Shown here: piece by piece, positions 1 through 5,981 of the stretch
Layout of the letters: each line of letters begins with the position of its first letter
Numbering within the stretch: position 1 is the first letter of the stretch
Source of the DNA: Oscillospiraceae bacterium
GTDB lineage: Bacteria; Bacillota; Clostridia; Oscillospirales; Acutalibacteraceae
DNA length: 5,981 nt
Direction: 5' to 3'
Assembly (NCBI GenBank): GCA_902782805.1
Contig: CACZON010000231.1
Coordinates: forward strand, 1 to 5,981
Translations under genes and position numbers: made by a program
The notes under the pieces: model-generated
Seen by the model: only the letters and a program-made list of their open reading frames with translations
What the model was told of the DNA's origin: nothing
The model's database searches: none

Positions 1-1352
1 CGGGCGGATTTTCCGATAAGGTCCGCGCCGCTGCCGCCTGCGGCGCAAAAGCGGTCGTGATCCGACGTCCGCTTGCGGAAGAGGGCGTTTCCGTTGAGAA
101 ATGTCTTTCGTATCTCTCGCAGCGGTTCGGTTTTACCGCCGTGCCGAAGCAGGAGATCACGATCCTCGGCCTCGGTGCCGGAAGCCGCGGCTCGATGACG
201 CTCGAAGCCGAACAGGCCTGCGAAAACGCGGAACTGATCATCGGCGCAAAGCGGATCACGGATTCGCTCTCCCGGTTCGGAAAGCCGGTGAAAAACGCCG
301 TAGCCGCAAAAGAGATCGAAACGATCCTGCGCGAAAGCGGCAAAAAGCGGATCGTCGTTGCCATGTCGGGAGACAGCGGCTTTTACAGCGGCACAAAGGG
401 CCTTTTGCCGCTGATTTCCGATTTGAAGCCGACCGTTCTTCCCGGGATCTCTTCCGTTTCCGAGCTTTCGGCGAAAACCGGCGTTTCCTGGGACGACGCC
501 GTTCTGATCAGCGCCCACGGAAGGCGCTGCAACTACGTTCTGAAGATCCGCAGAAACAAAAAGGTGATCGCCCTGGTCGGCGGAGAGGGAGGAGCGGCCC
601 GCTTTATCTCGGATCTCTGTGCGTACGGGCTCTCCGACGTATCGGTAACGGTTGCGGAAAACCTTTCTTACAGCAATGAAAAAATCGCGAAAGGCACGGC
701 AAAAGAGCTCAGCGGTCAGAGTTTCGATTCGCTTGCGATTCTTCTGATCGAGAATCCGTCCGCGGAAAAAACGAATTCTCACGGCAGAGCCGACGAGGAT
801 TTTATCCGCACCGAAGTGCCGATGACGAAGCAGGAAGTGCGTTCGGTTACGCTTTCAAAGCTGCAGCTTCGTTCCGACGACGTCTGCTGGGACGTCGGCG
901 CCGGCACCGGCTCGGTCTCGATCGAAATGGCGGAATGCTGCGAAGACGGCGAAGTCTACGCGATTGAGCAGAAAGAGGAAGCCTGCCGGCTGATCGAGGA
1001 AAATAAACGCCATCTCGGCCTTGCGAACGTGAACGTCGTTTTCGGTACGGCGCCCGACTGCCTTTCCGACCTTCCGGCGCCGGACCGCGTCTTTGTCGGC
1101 GGGAGCAGCGGGAATCTCCGGGAGATCCTTTCGCTGATTCTGACAAAGAATCCGTCGGCTCGGATCGTTCTCAACACCGTAACGGCGGAAACGTTCGCCG
1201 AAGCGGTCGAAGCGATCCGCGAGCTTCCGGTCAAAAACGCGGAGATCGTTACGCTGAACGTATCGCGCAGCCGGAAATTGGGACGGTATCACCTGATGAC
1301 GGCACAGAATCCCGTTTCGATCCTTTCCTTTGACGGAGGCGCCTGCGAATGA
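1..1352 (+). CDS. cbiET: CbiJ(C-terminal end)-CbiE-CbiT fusion protein, 5'-partial
   Basis: This frame is open from base 3, so the gene enters from the left. The GTG at 57 is an internal valine codon, not a start: it has no Shine-Dalgarno and lies inside a conserved CbiJ segment. The first 47 codons (3-143) resemble the end of precorrin-6A reductase. CbiE follows (about 147-755): a SAM-binding ILGLGAG, then SGDSGFYSG, PGISSVSEL and SAHGR, all typical of the C5-methyltransferase. After a linker of roughly ten residues comes CbiT (about 795-1340): an IRTEVPMTK start, SAM motif I WDVGAGTGSVSIE, VFVGGSSGNL and the NTVTAET strand, typical of the decarboxylating C15-methyltransferase. CbiT converts cobalt-precorrin-6B to 7 and CbiE converts 7 to 8, in the cytoplasm. 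No internal stop or ribosome-binding site separates the parts, so a single polypeptide is expected. The stop overlaps the cbiA start (ATGA). The CbiE and CbiT assignments are very secure; the CbiJ tail rests on only 47 residues. Confidence 0.95.
   Translation, partial: GGFSDKVRAAAACGAKAVVIRRPLAEEGVSVEKCLSYLSQRFGFTAVPKQEITILGLGAGSRGSMTLEAEQACENAELIIGAKRITDSLSRFGKPVKNAVAAKEIETILRESGKKRIVVAMSGDSGFYSGTKGLLPLISDLKPTVLPGISSVSELSAKTGVSWDDAVLISAHGRRCNYVLKIRRNKKVIALVGGEGGAARFISDLCAYGLSDVSVTVAENLSYSNEKIAKGTAKELSGQSFDSLAILLIENPSAEKTNSHGRADEDFIRTEVPMTKQEVRSVTLSKLQLRSDDVCWDVGAGTGSVSIEMAECCEDGEVYAIEQKEEACRLIEENKRHLGLANVNVVFGTAPDCLSDLPAPDRVFVGGSSGNLREILSLILTKNPSARIVLNTVTAETFAEAVEAIRELPVKNAEIVTLNVSRSRKLGRYHLMTAQNPVSILSFDGGACE
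3..143 (+). other. cbiJ: CbiJ/CobK C-terminal domain remnant inside the fusion
   Basis: Reading from base 3 gives GGFSDKVRAAAACGAKAVVI followed by RRPLAEEGVSVEKCLSYL. This matches the pattern I know from the end of precorrin-6A/cobalt-precorrin-6A reductases: a glycine-rich GGF..K stretch, a helix of alanines, a hydrophobic strand ending in IRRP, then EEG and a closing helix. That enzyme uses NAD(P)H to reduce the macrocycle, giving the substrate for CbiT. The segment runs without a stop into CbiE. Most of the reductase (about 200 residues) would lie left of the window, so whether it is intact cannot be seen. Confidence 0.78.
1335..1339 (+). promoter_or_regulatory. Ribosome-binding site of cbiA
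   Basis: A perfect GGAGG lies 9 bases before the ATG at 1349, within the last codons of the preceding fusion gene. It supports the ATG at 1349, whose A, T and G overlap the upstream TGA, over the nearby ATG at 1353, which is in another frame. Confidence 0.8.
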
Positions 1353-2701
1353 ATGCTCCGAGAATCATTTTTGCCGCGCCGGCTTCCGGCAGCGGAAAAA
1401 CAACGGTGACCTGCGGCGTTCTGCAGGCGCTGAAAAACCGCGGAATCCAGGTTTATTCCTTTAAGTGCGGGCCGGATTATATCGATCCGATGTTCCAGGA
1501 AAAGGTGATCGGCGTGCGTTCCGGTACGCTCGACCTCTTCTTTTCGCCTGAGAATCTGCTTAAACGGCTTTTCTGCCGCCATGCGAAGAACGCGGAGATT
1601 TCCGTGATCGAGGGCGTGATGGGCTATTACGACGGCCTTGCGACCGATTCCGACGAGGCTTCGACCTACGCGGTCGCCAAAGCGCTCGAAGCGCCTGTCG
1701 TCCTGATTATAAACGGACGCGGCCAGGCGCTCTCCGCGCTCGCGACGCTCGAAGGTTTCCTTCGCTTTCGGCCGGACAGCCGGATCCGCGGCGTGATTTT
1801 CAATCAGATGAGCGAAGCGGTTTTCAACGCCCTTAAGCCGAAGATCGAAGAGATGGGCGTCGCAGCGATAGGTTACGTTCCGAAAGTGCCCGATCTCGTG
1901 ATCGAAAGCCGCCATCTCGGCCTTGTCACGCCGGGGGAGATCTCCGATCTTTCCGAAAAACTCCTCAAGCTCGCTCGGCTGCTGGAAAAAACGTTGGATT
2001 TTGACACGCTGATCGGCCTTTCCAGGGAAGCTGCGGAAATCGAGTATACCGAAGCGACGCTTCCGGCAAAGCTGCCGAAAGCGAACATCGCCGTCGCATC
2101 CGACGAAGCGTTCTGCTTCCTTTATAAAGACAATCTCGCGCTGCTCGAAGAATACGGCGCCTCAATCTCTTATTTTTCGCCGATCCGCGATACGGCGCTG
2201 CCGGAAAAGACCGACGGCCTGATCCTGCCAGGAGGCTATCCGGAGCTTTACGCAAAGGAGCTCTCCGAGAATACCGCGATGCGCGAGGCGGTCGCCTCGG
2301 CCATCTGCGCCGGAATGCCGACGCTGGCGGAATGCGGCGGATTTTTGTATCTTCACCGCGAACTTGAGGATATGAACGGCAGATTTTATCCGATGGCGGG
2401 CGTTTTGCCCGGAAAAGCCTATCGAACGAACCGTCTCGGCCGATTCGGATATATTACGCTTTCCCCGAAGGAGGATTCTGCCTTTTTGGAACCGGGCGAG
2501 GAGATCCGCGCCCACGAATACCATTATTTCGAAAGCGAAGATCCGGGAGAGAGCTTTCTCGCCGTTAAGCCGAACGGAAAACGGAAATGGGACTGTATGA
2601 TCGCTTCCGGAAATCTGCTCTGCGGTTTTCCGCATCTTTTCTATGAATCGAATCCGAAGCTCATCGAGCGCTTTCTGCGGCGCTGCGCAGGAGAGGAGTG
2701 A
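1349..2701 (+). CDS. cbiA: Cobyrinate a,c-diamide synthase CbiA
   Basis: This cytoplasmic enzyme uses ATP and glutamine to amidate the a and c carboxylates of (cobalt-)cobyrinate. At 450 residues it has the usual family length. The N-terminal synthetase domain has the P-loop APASGSGKTT (residues 10-19), GPDYIDP (41-47) and EGVMGYYDG (88-96). Asp43, Asp46, Glu88 and Asp95 line up, with a constant offset of two, with acidic residues I recall being studied in Salmonella CbiA (Asp45, Asp48, Glu90, Asp97). The C-terminal type-1 glutamine amidotransferase domain has LPGGYPE (293-299), the nucleophile Cys329 in AECGGF, AHEYHYF (388-394) and the likely catalytic His429 in GFPHLFYES. The start overlaps the stop of the CbiE-CbiT gene, suggesting translational coupling, and cbiP follows 5 bases later. 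Hydrogenobyrinate synthase CobB of the aerobic route is a close relative; the CbiE/CbiT/CbiA/CbiP context favours the anaerobic, cobalt-early route. No key residue appears to be missing. Confidence 0.97.
   Translation: MNAPRIIFAAPASGSGKTTVTCGVLQALKNRGIQVYSFKCGPDYIDPMFQEKVIGVRSGTLDLFFSPENLLKRLFCRHAKNAEISVIEGVMGYYDGLATDSDEASTYAVAKALEAPVVLIINGRGQALSALATLEGFLRFRPDSRIRGVIFNQMSEAVFNALKPKIEEMGVAAIGYVPKVPDLVIESRHLGLVTPGEISDLSEKLLKLARLLEKTLDFDTLIGLSREAAEIEYTEATLPAKLPKANIAVASDEAFCFLYKDNLALLEEYGASISYFSPIRDTALPEKTDGLILPGGYPELYAKELSENTAMREAVASAICAGMPTLAECGGFLYLHRELEDMNGRFYPMAGVLPGKAYRTNRLGRFGYITLSPKEDSAFLEPGEEIRAHEYHYFESEDPGESFLAVKPNGKRKWDCMIASGNLLCGFPHLFYESNPKLIERFLRRCAGEE
2694..2698 (+). promoter_or_regulatory. 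Ribosome-binding site that decides the cbiP start
   Basis: Two AGGAG motifs are stacked at 2689-2693 and 2694-2698, across the end of cbiA. The second is 8 bases from the ATG at 2707, an ideal distance. The in-frame GTG at 2698 would have only the first motif, 4 bases away, and would consume the last base of the second. The ATG is therefore the better start. Confidence 0.75.
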
Positions 2702-2706
2702 ACCGA

Positions 2707-4209
2707 ATGGCAAAACCGATTATGATTCAGGGAACCATGTCGAACGCCGGAAAAAGTCTGATCGCAGCCGGTCTCTGCCGGATTTTCAAGCAGGACGGTC
2801 TGCGCGTCGCACCGTTTAAAGCCCAAAACATGGCGCTCAATTCCTATATCACCAAAGACGGCCTCGAGATGGGCCGCGCGCAGGTCGTTCAGGCGGAAGC
2901 CGCAGGAATCGAGCCCTCCGTTCTGATGAACCCGATTCTTCTAAAGCCGTCGAGCGATATGGGATCTCAGGTGATCGTCAACGGAGAGGTCTGGAGCCAG
3001 CTTTCCGCACGCGAATATTTTAAGCGCAAAAAAGATCTCGTCCCCGAGGTAATGCGCGCCTACGAGACGCTCAGCGCTCAAAACGACGTCATCGTGATCG
3101 AAGGCGCCGGCAGTCCCGCGGAAATCAACTTGAAGCAGGACGATTATTATGTTAATATGGGGATGGCGAAGCTTGCGAAGGCTCCGGTGCTGCTCGTCGG
3201 CGATATCGATCCCGGCGGCGTTTTCGCTCAGCTTTACGGAACCGTTGAACTCGTCGATCCCGATGAGCGCGAAATGATCAAGGGCGTTATCATCAACAAA
3301 TTCCGCGGCGACGTTTCGATCCTCGATCCGGGGATCGGAATGCTCGAGGATCTGATCCATATCCCGGTCGTCGGGATCGTTCCCTATATGCGGCTCGATA
3401 TCGATGATGAGGACAGCCTCTCTTCGCGCCTTGTAAATAAAGCGGCCGCGCTGGTCGATATCGCGGTCGTACGCCTGCCGCGTCTTTCGAATTTTACCGA
3501 TTTCCGCGCGCTCGAAGCGGTCGAAGGCGTTTCCGTGCGCTATATCGAATCGACCCGGGAATTCGGAAGTCCCGATCTCGTGGTTCTGCCCGGTACGAAA
3601 AATACGATGGCGGATCTGCTCTGGCTGCGTCAGAACGGACTGGAAGCGAGGATCGCCCAGTACGCCGCGTCCGGCGGCCCGGTATTCGGGATCTGCGGCG
3701 GCTATCAGATGCTCGGCGAAGCGCTTTCCGATCCGTACAACGTCGAACACGGCGGCGTAATGCGCGGAATGGGCCTTCTCCCGGTCAAAACGGAATTTAC
3801 GCCGGAAAAAACGCGTACGCGCGTTTCCGGAAGGCTCGGAAAAATCGGCGGTGTTTTCGCGGCTCTTTCCGGAGCTGCGTTCGAAGGCTATGAGATCCAT
3901 ATGGGAACGACGCAGACGGATGCTCCGATTTCGGAGATTTCCGATCTCGTTTCCGACAAAACGAAATCCGACGGATGCCAGTCCGGCAGCATCTACGGAA
4001 CCTACGTCCACGGGATCTTCGACGGCGACGAGGTCGCCGGCGGGATCATCCGTTCGCTTGCGGCGAAAAAAGGCGTCGATCCTTCAAAGCTCGGCGCGGT
4101 TTCCGGCGCGGAATACAAGGAGCAGCAGTACGACCTTCTTGCCGAGACGCTGCGCAAATCGATGGATATCGAAAAAATCTACCGAATTTTAGAGGAGGGG
4201 ATCCGATGA
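2707..4209 (+). CDS. cbiP: Cobyric acid synthase CbiP/CobQ
   Basis: It amidates the b, d, e and g side chains of adenosylcobyrinate a,c-diamide using ATP and glutamine, giving adenosylcobyric acid. From the ATG at 2707 the protein is 500 residues, the usual family length, and begins MAKPIMIQGTMSNAGKS, the canonical N-terminus with its P-loop. An upstream in-frame GTG at 2698 would add only three residues and is less well placed. Next come FKAQNMALNS (about 37-46), EGAGSPAEINL (132-142) and GDIDPGGVFAQ (165-175), the synthetase core. The glutamine amidotransferase part has LPGTKNTMADLLWL (from about 294), the nucleophile Cys330 in GICGGYQMLG, GYEIHMG (394-400) and His435 in YVHGIFD. It starts 5 bases after cbiA, and its stop overlaps the cbiC start, so it is very likely co-translated with both. 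Nothing in it looks degraded. It differs from CbiA in the P-loop sequence and in the longer amidotransferase region. Confidence 0.97.
   Translation: MAKPIMIQGTMSNAGKSLIAAGLCRIFKQDGLRVAPFKAQNMALNSYITKDGLEMGRAQVVQAEAAGIEPSVLMNPILLKPSSDMGSQVIVNGEVWSQLSAREYFKRKKDLVPEVMRAYETLSAQNDVIVIEGAGSPAEINLKQDDYYVNMGMAKLAKAPVLLVGDIDPGGVFAQLYGTVELVDPDEREMIKGVIINKFRGDVSILDPGIGMLEDLIHIPVVGIVPYMRLDIDDEDSLSSRLVNKAAALVDIAVVRLPRLSNFTDFRALEAVEGVSVRYIESTREFGSPDLVVLPGTKNTMADLLWLRQNGLEARIAQYAASGGPVFGICGGYQMLGEALSDPYNVEHGGVMRGMGLLPVKTEFTPEKTRTRVSGRLGKIGGVFAALSGAAFEGYEIHMGTTQTDAPISEISDLVSDKTKSDGCQSGSIYGTYVHGIFDGDEVAGGIIRSLAAKKGVDPSKLGAVSGAEYKEQQYDLLAETLRKSMDIEKIYRILEEGIR
4193..4198 (+). promoter_or_regulatory. Ribosome-binding site that decides the cbiC start
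   Basis: A perfect AGGAGG sits 7 bases before the ATG at 4206, inside the last codons of cbiP. It fixes the cbiC start there rather than at any in-frame ATG further upstream, such as the one at 3975, which would add 77 residues unlike the family. Confidence 0.88.
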
Positions 4210-4841
4210 AGATCCGGAACATCGCGCCCGCCGAGATCGAAAAAGAGAGCTTTGCGATCATCACCCGCGAGCTCGGCGATCGCGTGCTCGATCCCGAAAA
4301 AGCCCCGATCATCAAGCGCGTGATTCATACTACCGCGGATTTTGAATACGTTGACAACCTCTATTTTTCGCCGAACGTCGTTGAAATCGCAAAAGATGCG
4401 ATCCGCGGCGGCGCCACGATTGTAACCGATACGCAGATGGCCTATTCCGGGATCAGCAAAAAGACGGCGGAAAAATTCGGCTGCAAAACGGTCTGCTTTA
4501 TGTCGGATCCTGACGTTGCCGCCGAAGCGAAGGAAAAAGGCGTAACGCGCGCCAGAGTCAGCATGGACAAAGCTTCCCGCCTCGGTGAAAACGTCATTTT
4601 TGCGATCGGCAACGCGCCGACTTCGCTTCTGCGTCTTCGCGAGCTGATCGATGAAGGCTATACTCCGAAGCTCATCATCGGCGTACCGGTCGGTTTTGTC
4701 AACGTAATCCCCTCGAAAGAGCTGATCATCGAATCAAACGTCCCCTGTATCGTCGCGCGCGGCCGAAAAGGCGGGAGCAACGTTGCCGCCTGCATCGTCA
4801 ACGCGATCCTCTATGCGATGGATGAAAAACGCGGGGAATAA
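4206..4841 (+). CDS. cbiC: Cobalt-precorrin-8 methylmutase CbiC
   Basis: It catalyses the 1,5-shift of the C11 methyl to C12 on (cobalt-)precorrin-8 to give (cobalt-)cobyrinate, the step just before CbiA. The 211-residue length is normal for CbiC/CobH. The likely catalytic His41 lies in VIHTTADFEY, matching the family histidine that protonates the ring. Other family marks are TDTQMAYSGI (74-83), AIGNAPTSLLRL (133-144), GVPVGFVN (159-166) and ARGRKGGSNVAACIVNA (184-200). The ATG overlaps the cbiP stop as ATGA (4206-4209) and has an ideal Shine-Dalgarno. The frame is also open far upstream through cbiP, but that extension is arginine-rich out-of-frame coding sequence. The next gene begins 15 bases later. 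The assignment is firm; cobalt-early versus cobalt-late substrate is inferred from the neighbours. Confidence 0.96.
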   Translation: MKIRNIAPAEIEKESFAIITRELGDRVLDPEKAPIIKRVIHTTADFEYVDNLYFSPNVVEIAKDAIRGGATIVTDTQMAYSGISKKTAEKFGCKTVCFMSDPDVAAEAKEKGVTRARVSMDKASRLGENVIFAIGNAPTSLLRLRELIDEGYTPKLIIGVPVGFVNVIPSKELIIESNVPCIVARGRKGGSNVAACIVNAILYAMDEKRGE

Positions 4842-4845
4842 GAGA

Positions 4846-4850
4846 GAGGA
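4846..4850 (+). promoter_or_regulatory. Ribosome-binding site of the Cys-rich/CobT gene
   Basis: GAGGA lies 6 bases before the ATG at 4857, within the short purine-rich stretch that separates it from the cbiC stop. No equally good Shine-Dalgarno occurs before the CobT part further on, which supports a single start for the fused protein. Confidence 0.72.
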
Positions 4851-4856
4851 AGCATT

Positions 4857-5066
4857 ATGGAAAACAGCTCGTCATTTTTCTGCAACCGCGCCTGCGCGTA
4901 CTTTCCCTGCCATAAAGTCGACAACCCGGAGGAATTCAACTGCCTCTTCTGCTATTGCCCGCTCTATATGCTCGGCGAAAAATGCGGAGGCAGATTTACC
5001 TATACCGCAAAGGGGATCAAAAACTGTACGAACTGTACGATTCCGCATTCCCCGAAAGCCGCAGAA
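4857..5066 (+). other. N-terminal Cys-rich putative metal-binding domain of the CobT fusion
   Basis: The first 70 residues hold nine cysteines plus His19 and His64. Characteristic blocks are FFCNRACAYFPCHK (7-20), EEFNCLFCYCPLYMLG (25-40), EKCGG (41-45) and NCTNCTIPH (56-64). I recognise these as the small Cys-rich domain that in many anaerobes is a separate protein, often near corrinoid genes. The cysteine spacing could hold zinc, cobalt or an iron-sulfur cluster; the sequence alone does not say which. A long helix (residues 67-85) follows, leading to the CobT part. Confidence 0.85.
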
Positions 5067-5981
5067 TACATCTATCGGCGTTTTTCCGAGATCGCCCAGC
5101 GCGCCGGGATCGCCCCTTCCCAACTGAAAACGGAGCAGATCAAAACCGCTTTCGACCCGAATGAGGGAGCGGCGTTCTTTACCGCGCTGAACGAGGCGAT
5201 CGCGCCGCTCGACGCAGCCGCGCTTCAAAAGGCGCAGGAGCATTGGGACGCCATTGCCAAGCCGCTCGACGGCCTCGGACGCTTTGAGAAAGCGATCCGA
5301 CAGATGGCCGGGCTCACCGGAGACGAAAACGTTCACCTCGAGAAGCGCGCGGTCGTCGTCTGCTGCGCGGACAACGGAATCGTCGAAGAGGGCGTTACGC
5401 AGACGGACGCTTCCGTTACCGCTACGATGGCAAAACGCATTTCCGAGCATAAATCCTCGGTATGCCTGATGGCAAAATCCGCTTCGGCCGACGTTTTTGC
5501 CGCCGATTTCGGGATGCTTCACCGTGTGGAAGGCGTGATGGATCTTTCCGTCGGCAGCGGGACCGCCAATATGGCAAAAGGCCCGGCGATGACGAAGGAG
5601 CAGGCGGCTTCGGCGATTCGCAACGGAATCGGTCTTGCGAAAATTTTGAAGGAAGCGGGTTATAAAATCCTCGTCACCGGCGAAATGGGGATCGGCAATA
5701 CCTCTACTTCAAGCGCCGTCGCTTCCGTTCTGCTCGGCCTTCCCGTGGAGGATACGACCGGACGCGGCGCAGGCCTTTCGGACGAAGGACTTCTGCGCAA
5801 ACAGAACGCGCTCAGAAAAGCAATTGAAATCAACCGCCCCGATCCCGACGACGCGCTCGACGTTCTCGCAAAAGTCGGCGGTTTCGATCTCGCCGGCCTT
5901 GCGGGTCTGTATATCGGTGCGGCGCTATACCGGATTCCGATTCTGATCGACGGCCTTCCGAGCTCCGTTGCAGCTCTGATC
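4857..5981 (+). CDS. cobT: Cys-rich small domain fused to CobT (nicotinate-nucleotide:dimethylbenzimidazole phosphoribosyltransferase), 3'-partial
   Basis: The frame is open from the ATG at 4857 to the last base (375 codons). Residues 1-70 form a Cys-rich domain with Cys9, 13, 18, 29, 32, 34, 43, 57 and 60, of the zf-like 'cysteine-rich small domain' type (Pfam PF04071), probably metal-binding and of unknown role. A helical linker follows. CobT begins near residue 108: KPLDGLGRFE (135-144), VVVCCADNGIVEEGVTQTD (166-184), GSGTANMAKGPAMT (233-246), GEMGIGNTSTSSA (275-287), GRGAGLSDEG (302-311), GGFDLAGLAG (341-350) and PILIDGLPSS (361-370). CobT transfers the phosphoribosyl group of nicotinate mononucleotide to the lower-ligand base, giving alpha-ribazole phosphate and nicotinate. 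About 80-90 residues remain beyond the edge, including the region with the known catalytic glutamate (Glu317 in Salmonella). The usual DHG is DNG here. The base used cannot be told from the sequence. CobT identity is firm. Confidence 0.94.
   Translation, partial: MENSSSFFCNRACAYFPCHKVDNPEEFNCLFCYCPLYMLGEKCGGRFTYTAKGIKNCTNCTIPHSPKAAEYIYRRFSEIAQRAGIAPSQLKTEQIKTAFDPNEGAAFFTALNEAIAPLDAAALQKAQEHWDAIAKPLDGLGRFEKAIRQMAGLTGDENVHLEKRAVVVCCADNGIVEEGVTQTDASVTATMAKRISEHKSSVCLMAKSASADVFAADFGMLHRVEGVMDLSVGSGTANMAKGPAMTKEQAASAIRNGIGLAKILKEAGYKILVTGEMGIGNTSTSSAVASVLLGLPVEDTTGRGAGLSDEGLLRKQNALRKAIEINRPDPDDALDVLAKVGGFDLAGLAGLYIGAALYRIPILIDGLPSSVAALI
5022..5039 (+). repeat. Two perfect tandem copies of a 9-base unit
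   Basis: AACTGTACG occurs twice head to tail, in frame, encoding Asn-Cys-Thr twice (residues 56-61). It forms the Cys57-x-x-Cys60 pair of the Cys-rich domain. These two cysteines use TGT, whereas the seven earlier ones use TGC. Whether this is a duplication or chance under a conserved motif is open. Confidence 0.9.

Noticed and set aside
57..143. GTG at 57 or GTG at 141 as the true start of the CbiE-CbiT protein
   Set aside because: Neither has a Shine-Dalgarno, and the frame continues upstream with CbiJ-like sequence across the GTG at 57. A start at 141 would fit the CbiE domain boundary but lacks ribosome-binding support.
3441..3450. GCGGCCGC palindrome as a possible regulatory site
   Set aside because: It is in the middle of cbiP coding sequence and is explained by alanine codons in a GC-rich gene; there is no second copy or context.
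2941..4011. A long open frame on the - strand (356 codons) antisense to cbiP
   Set aside because: It mirrors the codon bias of cbiP, has no recognisable motif or matching ribosome-binding context, and its product is rich in Arg, Asp and His in the way of shadow frames. Similar antisense frames at 1289-1915, 2162-2713 and 4872-5522 are rejected for the same reason.
3975..4205. A 77-residue N-terminal extension of CbiC in the same open frame
   Set aside because: It lies wholly inside cbiP, encodes an Arg-rich sequence unlike the family, and the ATG at 4206 has a perfect Shine-Dalgarno and the canonical N-terminus.
4783..5127. A separate small gene overlapping the end of cbiC and the start of the Cys-rich/CobT gene
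   Set aside because: Its product is low-complexity Ser/Arg/Ala-rich, it overlaps two well-supported genes in another frame, and it shows no family motif.
1..5981. Cobalamin riboswitch, promoter or terminator within the window
   Set aside because: There is no gene-free stretch longer than 15 bases and no clear hairpin with a T-run. A B12 riboswitch would be expected upstream of the operon, outside the window.

Overview
The window is one side of a cobalamin (vitamin B12) biosynthesis operon. Five reading units, all on the + strand, fill almost every base. Both ends cut through genes: the first has lost its start beyond the left edge and the last has lost its 3' part beyond the right edge. Longest gene-free gap: 15 bases.

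Layout: (1) positions 1-1352, a fused protein carrying the C-terminal end of a CbiJ/CobK precorrin-6A reductase, then CbiE, then CbiT; (2) 1349-2701, CbiA; (3) 2707-4209, CbiP/CobQ; (4) 4206-4841, CbiC; (5) 4857 to the right edge, a nine-cysteine N-terminal domain fused in frame to CobT. Two junctions are ATGA stop/start overlaps, one gap is 5 bases and one is 15 bases, and each internal start has a good Shine-Dalgarno sequence. No promoter, terminator, RNA gene, riboswitch, mobile element or CRISPR array is visible, so transcription must begin to the left of the window.

How the genes work together (known pathway): CbiJ reduces cobalt-precorrin-6A to 6B. CbiT methylates C15 and decarboxylates. 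CbiE methylates C5. CbiC moves the C11 methyl to C12 to give cobyrinate. CbiA amidates side chains a and c, and CbiP amidates b, d, e and g after adenosylation. CobT makes the alpha-ribazole phosphate used for the lower ligand. The adenosyltransferase, CbiB, CobD, CobU/CobP and CobS, and the early corrin-ring genes, are not in the window and may lie to either side or elsewhere.

Organism: base composition is roughly mid-fifties percent GC by eye, with strong Shine-Dalgarno sites and heavy use of ATC for isoleucine. The fused enzymes, the Cys-rich domain and the CobT sequence variants (DNG instead of DHG) look like an anaerobic Bacillota of the Clostridia type. This is an inference from general familiarity, not a search.

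The functions are those of a well-known pathway. The most unusual feature is the Cys-rich domain joined to CobT, followed by the CbiJ-CbiE-CbiT triple fusion. I see no sign of a wholly new system.
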